DNA from: Parus major | Lineage: Eukaryota > Chordata > Aves > Passeriformes > Paridae | Assembly: GCF_001522545.3 (NCBI RefSeq) | Contig: NC_031770.1 | Location: 20,482,105-20,546,104, forward strand | Direction: 5' to 3' | Length of the DNA: 64,000 bases | In this document: positions 1 through 8,963 of the stretch, piece after piece | How the letters are laid out: each line of letters begins with the position of its first letter | Position numbering within the stretch: the first letter of the stretch is position 1 | Translations under genes and position numbers: made by a program | The notes under the pieces: model-generated | Told to the model about the DNA's origin: nothing | Database searches by the model: none | Seen by the model: the letters and a program-made list of their open reading frames with translations, nothing else

Positions 1-1883
1 CACGCCTACCCTCCACATTGTGGTGTTCTTTACAGAGGAGCAGAAGGGAACAAGGGCAAATTAAGTTTTCCATTTACCCCAACAGCACGCAGAGCGAACT
101 CTTCCCACAATTGTCTCTCATCCACGTGCTGTGGGATGCTGTGTCACCTCCCCATGCTTCGCATGCCTGTGTTTTTCTGGTTGTGGCAAGGTCATTAGTG
201 GAGATGGAAGCTAATGCTGATATGGTTATCTGTGCTCTGATGGTTGTAATGAAACTCGTTTATTTTACACAGAACATCAAATGGGCGTTGAATGCTGATG
301 AAGTGGTTTTTTATTATCAATCTGTGCTTCTGGGCAGGGAATCATAAATGCTAAAATATCTAAGTACTCCAGAGCAAACTTCAACAGTTTTTTGCCTTAA
401 GGTCCATCTCACAGATGATGTAAGATAATATTGCTTCAAAATTTCTTTTTTTATCTCCACAAGTACAGTATCTGACCTAAAAATTTCATAGGAGGATATT
501 TATAGTAGCTACAAGAGTTATTTTTCATCAGAATGTGCTTGTATATTTCTCTGAAAGATTATCTCACATTCTGCTGGTCAAACCACTGGAACACAGTTAT
601 TGCACATCTAAATCGCTATCGGCAACATCTCCTCAGGCATGCCTGGTTGGACTCGTGGAGAGAGGAGCTGTCTAACAGGCATTTAAAGAGAAGCAGTTTT
701 GGAACAAATTTTAGCAACAAGGCAGGGGAGAAAACACAAAATCAAAGATATTTTCCCAGCTTACCTTTAAAATTCAGTAGTGTACCATAAAAATAAGTCA
801 GCACATCAGAACTCTATATTTAAAACTGAAAAGAAAGCTCCTATGTCCATGCTGATGCTCAAGGCTGATTGGACTAGAGCGGTAAAATCAACTTCTAAAC
901 TCCCAGACATATCTGCTGACAAAAAACATTTCCAGAAACCTTTTCTGCCCATGCATCTGGCATGATCCAGAATTCCTGTTTGCTATAGTCTGGGTGCCCA
1001 ACACCCTCTCCTGCTCTCCCTGTCCCATCTTGGACTCTGTAGACCTGGATAGCCCCATGGCCACCATTAAGGAAGGAGTCAATCCTTGTCAACTCATGAC
1101 TGTTCACTCCAGTCTCCCATTTCATTGTCCCATGCACAGAAATTATGTAATTTGGCAGCCCTCTGCTATTCCCTCCAGTGCCACTGGATATTCATAAGAA
1201 CATGGGATTTAAGTTGGAAGGGGATTGATTTATAAGGCTCCAGATCTAGTTCTGTGCTACTGCAAATAAATATCTCCCATGGTTCTGAGGCAGGTGACCT
1301 GCAAGGATAAAGTCATGTTAGTAGGAACACACCAATGTACATCATTTGTGGATGTGCTTTTAAGAAGAGAAAATTGAGATTTAAGATCAAAGTAGGAAGT
1401 CCATGGTACTTTCCTGTACTTAAAACAAAATCAATATAAAGAAACATACAGCTGGAAGGAACGCTAGCTTGATAAAATCACAGTAAATTAGGAGTCCTTT
1501 AAGGCAATGGATGGTGTAGCTTCTTCCTCAGAATTAGGCACTTCAAATATTGACAGAACTTGTAAAGCACAATCAATATACCAATTCCTTTGTGAACTAT
1601 TAATTATATATAGTGCTGATGAATAATCATTTAATTAGCATAATGGGAGGCTTCAGTGAAAAGGCCCTCTACCAAACATACTGGACCTAAAAATAGCAAT
1701 AGTTTTTCAATGATGAGGCTTTGCATGAAAATGCAAATGCTCAACTTCTGGTCTTAACACTTGTTACATCACTCGGCCAATACAGAGCTTTGCTTATAAA
1801 GGTTTTGCCCCTTATCACTGCAGTACTGCCATATATAATTTGTTCCTCTAAGGCAAGGTGATGAGGGGTTTGGTATGGATTAC
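1..1883 (-). other. KCNK2: KCNK2 intron 2 (partial)
   Basis: This is intron sequence downstream of the coding exon at 1884-2194. It starts on the minus strand with GTAATC directly after a CAG at the exon end. The next expected coding segment of the family (the rest of the cap and the first pore loop) is not found in any minus-strand frame here, so the intron runs off the left edge. Short open frames at 18-347, 533-790 and 888-1137 have no recognisable content. The one notable stretch is about 1560-1800, which is rich in TAAT cores and carries a MEF2-like box and a palindromic octamer-type motif; it is listed separately. Confidence 0.85.
1560..1800. promoter_or_regulatory. possible intronic regulatory element
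   Basis: Seen directly: TAATTA-type homeodomain cores near 1600-1640, CTAAAAATAG at 1687-1696 (fits the MEF2 consensus YTAWWWWTAR), and TTTGCAT at 1720-1726 mirrored by ATGCAAA at 1731-1737 with a 4-base spacer. The right arm continues to a full octamer, ATGCAAAT. Known: POU-domain factors bind octamers, and some bind palindromic forms as dimers. Inference: this may be a conserved enhancer in KCNK2 intron 2. Conservation cannot be seen from one sequence, so confidence is low. Confidence 0.3.
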
Positions 1884-2194
1884 CTGAATCAGTTCATCAA
1901 GCTCTGTTGCATTCACACAGGAATGCTGAGATACAAACGTCTGCTTCTGAATCACAATGGTGGTTCTCTGGGAGGTCTCATGAGGCTGCTCCAGGGCTTT
2001 AAATACTGTTGCTCCAATTATTAAATACACGACTACCACCAGAAAAATTGTTGAGACTGTCTTCCATTTCATAACATTAATGGCCGAATCGCTTTCCTCC
2101 CGTGAAGCGAGCACGGTAGGCTTGGTGGAAAATGATAATCTTGGTTTGGAGTTCTGAGTGGCCGATTTGGGATCCAGCAAGTCAGGTGCCGCCA
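1884..2194 (-). CDS. KCNK2: KCNK2 (TREK-1) exon 2: N-terminus, TM1 and cap
   Basis: This exon encodes residues 1-104 of the two-pore-domain K+ channel TREK-1, which carries mechanosensitive, heat-sensitive and lipid-sensitive background K+ current at the plasma membrane. It begins after an AG acceptor at 2196-2195 (pyrimidine-rich on the minus strand) with TG GCG GCA, read as the end of codon 1 followed by [10 protein letters not shown]. It ends CAG|GTAATC at 1884/1883 and is 311 bases long, finishing in phase 0. Visible parts: cytosolic N-tail (1-41), Met42-Lys43-Trp44-Lys45 at the TM1 start, TM1 roughly 46-66 ([17 protein letters not shown]), then the extracellular cap with Cys93, the conserved inter-subunit cap cysteine, and an N-glycosylation site Asn95-Ala-Thr. 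The protein matches mammalian TREK-1 at nearly every position, so it is not TREK-2 or TRAAK. Open frame continues into the intron but loses similarity. The remaining exons lie off the left edge. Confidence 0.97.
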
Positions 2195-3865
2195 CTGGCA
2201 AAAATACAAAAAGAAAGTTAATGTTTACAGTGCCACTCAGATTTCGCTAAATAAACTTCTTGCCAAGAGATTAATCAAATTCTGTTGCTTCTAAGTGGAA
2301 TCCTTAAACTGCTGAATCTTTCTCTTAATCCCATTACACCTTACAACATATCTGTTGCTCTGAGCAGCAGTGTCCACCTTACATGCATATGCACATTTGC
2401 CACATTTTCTATGTCTGTTCCCATATGATACTGAATCATTTCCAAAAGTAGATTTCCCCTACACCCTTGCATTTCACTTAATTACTCCAAGGTAGTATTT
2501 TGCTACAGAGATTCTTTACGTCCGCTCTTCTCTCAAGCACTGCTAAGCATCTTTTCCAGCTGTGTTCTACCTCAGTGTTACAGAAGTATCAGGAAAATAC
2601 AAAACCTCATCTCTCTCACCTATTTTGCCCTATGCTCCAACAAATGCTCTCGGAGTACAGTTATGTGATCATTTCTAAACTCCCCAGACACAACCATAAA
2701 AATAAGACATTGCTCATCATACCAGTCTTAACGGGCTAATTGTTTATTGATCACACCTCTCAGAAAGCAGTGGTACAACACATGTGTGCTTACTGGAAGA
2801 GTCGTGAATTTAGAGCCGGTATTTCTATTTACAGCTACGGAAACCCATCGGGTTAGGAAAAGAGTGGCCGAGTGTGTCAATCAAGTACTTGGATAACTCG
2901 TGTGACTACCAGTAACTATATGGGCACTAAAAAAATCCTCCACATCAAGCACACGTAGAGGTCTCCTGCGGGAAGATGGTCACAGCAGTGACCACACAAG
3001 CTATATTTAAATTGTTTTGAATAACCAGTACGTTTTAAACGGCCAAAACAGCTTTTCCAGCCACTGGTGGGAAAAGATCAGGTCTAAATCTAGAGGAAAC
3101 TCTCCCACAGGACGGCGGAGATGGGATGCGTCCCTGCAGGGAAGGCGATGGTGCTTGGCAGAGTCACCGCCTGGGAACCCTCCGGGCTCCGGCACACACC
3201 GCGGCTCCGGGAGAAGGGGTCGGGGGGAGAGTGGCAGCCCCAGCCCGGGCCGCCCCGGGACACCCCTCACAGCCCGCGGGGTGGGCGCCGGGCACTCCAC
3301 GCGCGCCGCGGTCACGCCTCCCACAGCTCCAGCCCCCGCCCCACGAGCACCCGGGGGTCGGGCACAGGCCCCCCGTCCCGCGCCTTGGCGAGGAGAGCCC
3401 CTTTCCCGCCTCCGCCTTCTCTCCCGTGGCAGCCCCCGAGCGCCTCCGAGCCCCCGGGGCCGGTGCCGGGGAGCGCTCTCAGCGCGGCCGGAGCCGCCGA
3501 GCCCGCCCGGAGCAGCGCCGACCCGCCGCGGCCGCCGGCGGCGAACAAAGGAGCGGGCACCGGGCACCGCCGCTGGCCCCGCGGCCCCCTCCCCGCGGCC
3601 GGTGCAATGCGCCGGGGGACGCGGGCCGCCCCCGCGGGGGGGGCGCCCCCGCCGCGGGGAGCGGCGCGGGGGCGAGGCGGCCGGCGGCGGAGCCGGGGCG
3701 CGGCGCGAGCGGGGCCGGGAAGGGAGGGGAAAGGAGCCAGGCAAGGTACAAAGGAGCTCCGGCCGCCGCGGGGAGCATCCCGGGGTCCGGTGCGGGGGAA
3801 GCAAGGGCTCATGCAGCATCCGCAGGGCTGGGAGCGGGGAGACACGCCATTGTGCTCGTACTCAC
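2195..3865 (-). other. KCNK2: KCNK2 intron 1
   Basis: This 1.67-kb intron joins the UTR exon ending at 3866 to the coding exon starting at 2194. It opens with GTGAGTACG on the minus strand, a near-consensus donor, and closes with a T-rich tract and CAG at 2197-2195. The first ~750 bases on the minus strand (3865 down to about 3110) lie inside the CpG island and are extremely GC-rich. The rest is ordinary AT-rich sequence. Long open frames on both strands across 3007-3964 reflect lack of stop codons in GC-rich DNA, not genes. Exact intron use is inferred from splice motifs and the resulting start codon. Confidence 0.75.
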
Positions 3866-3868
3866 TTC

Positions 3869-3913
3869 TTATTTACCGACCCGGTGCCCTCTCCTCGCTC
3901 CACGGGCAGGCAT
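3869..3913 (-). other. upstream ORF in KCNK2 5' UTR
   Basis: A 14-codon open frame starts ATG CCT GCC at 3913 and stops with TAA at 3871-3869. Only two bases (GA) separate that stop from the main initiator A at 3866. Its context, AAAATGC, has A at -3 but lacks G at +4. It is in a different frame from the main ORF. Known: uORFs commonly reduce or gate translation of the main frame, and a stop this close to the next start leaves little room for conventional reinitiation. That it is translated is inference. Confidence 0.5.
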
Positions 3914-3972
3914 TTTTTCTATGCTTGGGTAGATACAGTTAGAGCAAATTTAAAAAAAAGATAAATAAAATT

Positions 3973-3990
3973 AAAAAAAAAAAAAAAAAA
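3973..3990. repeat. A18 homopolymer (T18 on KCNK2 strand)
   Basis: A run of 18 A on the plus strand lies within a broader A-rich stretch (3950-4000) inside the otherwise GC-rich island. On the KCNK2 strand it is a T tract lying about 105 bases upstream of the exon 1 donor. It interrupts the island and may mark a nucleosome-free segment or an old insertion. Confidence 0.9.
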
Positions 3991-4167
3991 GGAAAAGGAA
4001 AGAAAGGCAGGAGCAGACCGAGATGAAGAGGCTGATGGATGGGTCTGGAGGAGAGGGAGCGGCAGGGGCGGGCGGGCTGGCAACGCGGATCCCGCCGGCT
4101 CCCCCCGGCCCCGCGGCGTGCGAGGTGCCTCACGTCGCGCATCGCGCATCGCACATCGCGGCGCTCC

Positions 4168-4232
4168 CGTGTGTGTGAGTGCGTGCGAGCGTGTCCGTGT
4201 GTGAGAGAGTGTGTGTGCGTGTGCGTGTCCGT
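4168..4232. repeat. GT/GC-rich alternating purine-pyrimidine repeat
   Basis: An imperfect GT-rich simple repeat with interspersed GTGCG units inside the KCNK2 CpG island. Much of it alternates purine and pyrimidine, the pattern that favours Z-DNA under negative supercoiling near active promoters. Confidence 0.75.
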
Positions 4233-4870
4233 GCGCGCTCCGGTGCGCGGGGCGTGCGGAGCAGCCCGAAGCCGGCGGTGCCTTTTGTGGGGCGGCGAGC
4301 AGCCGCACCGCTGCTTGCCCCCCCCGCCCCTCCGCGCCCCCTTCCGCGCCCCCTGCCGGCGGGGGGACAGCCGCTCCGCGCCGCTCCCGGCCCGCCCGGG
4401 CTGCGCGCCCCTCCGCGCAGCCTGCGCGGCCGCCAGATGCTGCAGGGGCGCCGGGGGAAGATGGAAGGGGAGCCGGGAGGAGGATGAGCGGTACCTGCGG
4501 AGAGCAAGGTCTCGCCTGGAAATAAGCGAGGAGAGAGGAGGGAGAGAGGGCGGAGGAGAAGGCACCGGTCAACCCCGCCGGCGAGGCTGGACCTGCTGGC
4601 GGTCCCCGCTCCAGCTTCACGCCCGGTTCGCCTCGCCAGAGACTCCTCGTGAACTTTTGAACTGTCGGAAATGTCACCGAATCAGTAGGAGAGGGGGGAC
4701 GAGCGGGGACACCTCGACCCTCGCCGGAGAACTGCGCGGGGCTGAAAGGCCAGCCGGTTCCGTCCTTCTCGGCTCGGCCTGATTTTAACCCCGTGCTTGG
4801 CAGCCCTGGTGCGTTGCTGCAAGGAGTTAACTAGGTGGGATCTAGGAGTCAGGGATGGTAGCTGCTCTCC

Positions 4871-7800
4871 TATCGCACGCACCGCCTGCGCACCGCCTTC
4901 TTCCATTTCAGCCTGATAGATACATCAGAAATGCTGCTTCAACTGTGCTTTCTGCCACTAAAAAGCCTGAAATTATCCTTGCTATCTTTGCCGTGGGCTA
5001 ACTCCCCTATTTCCCAGTCATCTGTCACCTGTGACACCACCCGTGGGTCAGTTGTTCACACTGAGGTGAAGAGTGTGAAGACAAATCCTAGAAGAGGATT
5101 TACCAAGAGAAACCAAAAACTGCTCCCACAACCACTCTCTAAAAAGTCTAAAAAATTATTCACCGTAACAAATGGGTATAAGTCTCAAGCATTTAAAGCC
5201 AGAGGCTGTATCTGTAAAATGGCCAAAGACAGTCATACATTGGCTGTTTAATGGGCTATAATCCCGCTTAAATCAGCAGCACCATCAGCAAACACTTTAG
5301 AAGTCACTTATTTTAACGCATCTCCATATCAATGTGACACAGTACAAATGAGCGTAATATTGAGTTCCTTAGGACTCCAATTTCAGCAACATCAATCACA
5401 CCACTCTCACCCAGTGTGTCCACAAGTCTCCACAAGATGCAGCACAGGGCAGGAAGCTGCCTCTGCTATTTCAGAGCGAGCTGTAGCTCATTGCTGCCCA
5501 TCCCTGGGAACCAGCAGAGCACTTGCTGAGTAGTGAGAGCAGCTGGGCCCAGTCCAACAACCCCTTGCAAGCAGATCTTTGGTCACGGGGTTGGTTTCAT
5601 CAACACAGTCCCAACACACAAGAAAAATGTCTATTTCGAGCTACTGATACTCCCTCACTCAAGGAATTCTCAAAAATGAAAGATTCTCACACCTGAATAT
5701 TTTTAATATAAAATACCCCTTCCAAAAACATTATCTTTTATCCTTTTTCTCTGGCAGAATTCTTGATCATTAGCCTATGTAAACACAGGCTGTTCCTATC
5801 TCATGGAAAAGAATAATTTTGCAGGGTTTCTTTGAACATCCTATGGGAAAACAGGCGTGAACATTTTCCTCCGTGCTGACCTGTGTCTCCATAAAATACT
5901 GTGGAAAATAGTACTACATGCCTTTCTTTAGCAATCAAAATATTTGGAATGATATTTTGTTTTTCCTTGAGTGAAGGAATTATTATTAAAAGCTTAAAAA
6001 GGGTCATATTTATTGCCTATGAACTGAAATCTATGGGAAGCCTTCCAATAGCTTCAGTAGGGTTTGGAGCAGGCCTTAAATTTAGGGATTCCACCCAATG
6101 GGAAGGAATCATTTTGAGATCCACTCCGGGAATGACTGCATTGGTGCCTTAATCTTAAGACCTGAAGAGGTATCTCTGGGAAAGCACTTATTTCCATTAA
6201 TTACCTAGTAAATATCTCCAATGTCTACTTTCAGTTGGCTGATATTTCCTACCTATTGTGATCCCAGATGCAATCCTCAGCTGGATCCTCATCTTACCAC
6301 TTACTTCAAGTGGGCTTGAGCCGTGCATTCTCATTTCTAGCAGAGATATAAACACTCCATATACAACGGTGGTCTTCAAATTCAGCAAGAAAACCCGTAA
6401 TCCTTTTTGTAGTCTATAATAAAAACTATTGAGTACCTATTTTCTGGAGGCCTTTTACAACACCAGCCTTTACTCTGTGGAGTCGTGCCCACCAATTTTT
6501 TATTTTTTTTTTTTTTTGCAATGTACACCACACATTGTTTGAATATTGTGTGTGACCATTTTGCCCTCAAATTTAAAACTGACATTTGACCAGCTTGACG
6601 CATCTGGCCTGAGCTTTGCTAAACAAATACACTTAAATGCACCCCTGACAAAACTTCCCACTAACCAACACAGACAAAATTAAGTAATAAAAAGGGCAAA
6701 ACCATAGAGCTCCAGGCCTGCAAGCAAATGGATTTGCTGCTGAGCCAGGGAGATTTATCTGAACAAACTGGAAGAAAAGATTCTAAGATTAAGTATAAGC
6801 AGGTTTGTGTATTTCACACTAACTTGAGAAAAACTCACAAAGTACAGGACTGTCATATGCTGTCTAAAAATGTAATGGCATGAGTTTGGGATGACCACAG
6901 TACTCACAGAAGGTGGCTGCTGGAAGCTGCTCAACTCTTTGAAATGTTAAAAGTAGGCTCAGCCAAGAGAGACAGGCATGCAGCATGCAGAGGAAGTCAA
7001 AGTTGCATGGTAAACATAGCAATCTCATACTCATGGAAATAACAGCTGCAGATGACCTAAACGTAGCTTTGATAGGACAGGAGGTCACTTGCAAGGAAAT
7101 AGTTATTCCAGAGAAGTATTACGCTATATAGACCAATTTAAAAGTCTCAAGTAAAAAGTATTCTTACCTGTCACTAGCACTTTCTTTTCCTATTTCAGGA
7201 TCCATCCCCTCTCTGGGAGGTCATGAAGAGCACCTGCTTTGTGCCCAGAGCAAGAGGCTTCTGCTAAGCCCCCACCTCTGTGAGCAGTAAATGCTCTTCT
7301 CCTTTAACCAGCTGTGTAATGGGAGCCACCACAGATTCCAGCCTTCTTCAATCTTATTTAGTTACTGAGAATTTCTGCATTCCCAAGGGACTGTTATGAC
7401 AAGGGTTCCAGTGAGGGTGTTTGCCTCGCTGACTTCAACAGCAGCTTCTAATGTGGGCACCTGTCTAATTTGCCACAGGGGACCTGTGCTTTTGATCAAA
7501 CAGTGCATTGCTATAAGCTTTGGGACCTGCTGAGCACAGCATCCTCTCTTCCTCATCACATGGTAGCAGGAAACCTCTGCCTCTCTTCAGAACTTGGCCA
7601 AACTGTACACCCAGTGAAAGTCAAGGAGAAACCTCTGCTACTGCTAAGTTTTATTACCAGAAAGCTTTGCAGAAATACTACTGAACTTTCATAGTAAGTT
7701 AATTTTAAGGTTCATTTTACTTATTCAGCAGGACTTACAAATTACTTGTCTCGACTTCTTTGGAGACATTAAAAAATCTCTGTCAGTTCTTTATGGATAA

Positions 7801-8180
7801 TTATGACATTAAGGCCATGCCATGTCACTGTATTTCACCATTAAACCATTAGTTGTATCCTGCTATGAGAATTTAAACTAAATGAGGGACTAATGGCACA
7901 CAGCCTGCTTCTCTTTGGAGGAAATGAGAGGGCAGACCATGTTCTTCAAAGGCAGCAAGGATGCCAGGCTGGTGTGAGTGACCATGTTGAAAACACCCTC
8001 CCAGCACTGGGGAGAAGGCAGTAGGCAGGAGACACTTGCAGCTGAGTGATAGTCAGCCTTCCTCTGCCTCTGAAAATGGTAAACCCCTAAAACAGACCCA
8101 TGGAAAATATGCAATCTCTCCTAATTCACATTTTGAAATGGGTTAAGCATACACAGGGGCACCTAGTGAACGTGTAGTGC
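4871..8180. other. non-coding DNA upstream of the KCNK2 CpG island
   Basis: AT-rich sequence with no recognisable coding exon. The open frame at 4931-5251 (106 codons) has no known domain. Contains T-rich runs near 6500-6520. A CAG|GTAAGA donor-like site on the minus strand at about 7165 was checked: splicing from it to KCNK2 exon 2 would put the preceding ATG out of frame. Intergenic or intron of a longer KCNK2 transcript; this cannot be decided here. Confidence 0.7.
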
Positions 8181-8963
8181 AGAATCACAGAATGTTAAGG
8201 ATTGGCAGATTCCCTAAAGACCATCTGATCCCAACCCACCTGCCGTGAACAGGGACACCTCCTACTAGACCAAGTTGCTCACAGGCCATCCAGCCTGGCC
8301 TTAAACAGCTCCAGGGTTTGGGCATCCACACCCTCTCTGGGCCACCTGTTCCAGTGCCTCACCACCCCCACAGTAAAGGATTTCTTCATAATATCTAAAT
8401 TAAATTTCCCCTCTTTCTAAGTTATACCAATTCCTTCTTGTCCTATCCTACAATTCCTGACAAATAGTCCCTCTCCAGCTTCCCTGTAGGGCCCCTTCAG
8501 ATACTGGAATGCTGCTATGAGTTCTCTGTGTAGCTTCTCTTCTCTTTCTCTTCTCTTCTCTTTCTCTTCTCTTTCTCTTCTCTTTCTCTTCTCTTCTCTT
8601 TCTCCTGAGCTGAACAGCCCCAACTTTTTCAGCCTGTCTTTATAGGGCAGGTTCTCCAGTGCTGTTATGAATTTCATCACCTCTCTGGACTGGCTCCAAC
8701 AGTTCCATGTCCTTCTTATGTTGGGCTCCCCAGATCTGGATGCAGCACTGCAGATGGTAATGCACCAGAGCAGAGTAGAGGGGGAGAAGCACCTCCTTTG
8801 ACCTGCTGGCCATGTTCCTTTGGATGCAGCCCAGGATTTGGATGGCTTTCTGGGCTGTGAGTGCACACTGGCTCATGTTGAGTGACACTTCCCGTGTCAG
8901 AGCCGTGTCAGGGTCCCTCTGGATGGCATCCCTTCCTTCCAGCATGTCGACTGCATCACACAA
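8181..8963 (-). mobile_element. CR1 LINE, 5'-truncated, 3' end included
   Basis: Plus-strand AATCACAGAAT at 8182 is the reverse complement of the CR1 3' terminus, so the element reads on the minus strand. Its coding remnant matches the C-terminal end of the CR1 reverse transcriptase protein: a segment with LEGRDAIQRD, one with NMSQCAL and ILGC, LPLYSALVHYHLQCC, then KKDMELLEPVQR, and LIAAFQYLKGPY. The frame shifts near 8650 and a polypyrimidine simple repeat is inserted at 8534-8604. The spacing between the DAIQRD and NMSQ blocks is much shorter than in typical CR1, implying an internal deletion. It is dead and 5'-truncated, as most avian CR1 copies are. Confidence 0.95.
8534..8604. repeat. 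TTCTC/TTTCTC simple repeat within CR1
   Basis: A pure pyrimidine tract of about 70 bases on the plus strand built from TTCTC and TTTCTC units. It lies inside the CR1 remnant, between the segment coding for a GLFSSGE-like end and the HRELIAAFQ block, and expands a GAGAA-type stretch native to the element. Confidence 0.9.

Larger units (their letters stand above)
3866..4130 (-). other. KCNK2: KCNK2 exon 1 (5' UTR; 5' limit not defined)
   Basis: The downstream limit is precise: minus-strand AAGAA ends at 3866 and is followed by GTGAGTACG. The last base, A, joins TG of exon 2 to make ATG GCG GCA, giving the [12 protein letters not shown]-terminus known for one mammalian TREK-1 isoform. The start context AAGAATGG has A at -3 and G at +4, a strong Kozak match. 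An in-frame TAA at 3875-3873 precedes it, so translation cannot start further upstream in this frame. The upstream boundary (4130) is arbitrary; the transcription start lies somewhere in the CpG island. An 18-base T tract (3990-3973, minus) would lie in the UTR if transcription starts beyond it. Confidence 0.7.
3110..4870 (-). promoter_or_regulatory. KCNK2: CpG island promoter of KCNK2
   Basis: About 1.7 kb is dense in CpG dinucleotides and GC-box-like runs (for example the C/G-rich blocks at 3440-3780 and 4320-4440), against AT-rich flanks on both sides. It overlaps the inferred UTR exon and the start of intron 1. No clear TATA box is placed consistently with a start site, as usual for CpG-island promoters, so multiple dispersed start sites are likely. 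Other isoform-specific N-termini known in mammalian KCNK2 (alternative first exons) were looked for in this island on the minus strand and not recognised. Confidence 0.8.

Noticed and set aside
3007..3964. Long overlapping open frames on both strands (up to 315 codons)
   Set aside because: They lie in a CpG island where stop codons are rare, exist in several frames at once, and translate into Pro/Arg/Gly/Ala-rich sequence without domains.
4486..4500. Minus-strand CCGCAG|GTACCG as an alternative KCNK2 exon 1 donor
   Set aside because: The donor is poor after GT, the exon would end in G so the junction gives GTG, and the corresponding frame has no upstream ATG before the donor.
3919..4782. Open frames of 200-250 codons in the GC-rich promoter
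   Set aside because: Same compositional artefact; the translations include the reading of simple repeats and a T/A homopolymer.
7150..7215. ATG followed by CAG|GTAAGA on the minus strand as an alternative first exon
   Set aside because: The ATG frame leaves two bases at the junction, whereas exon 2 needs one; the TREK-1 frame would be lost.
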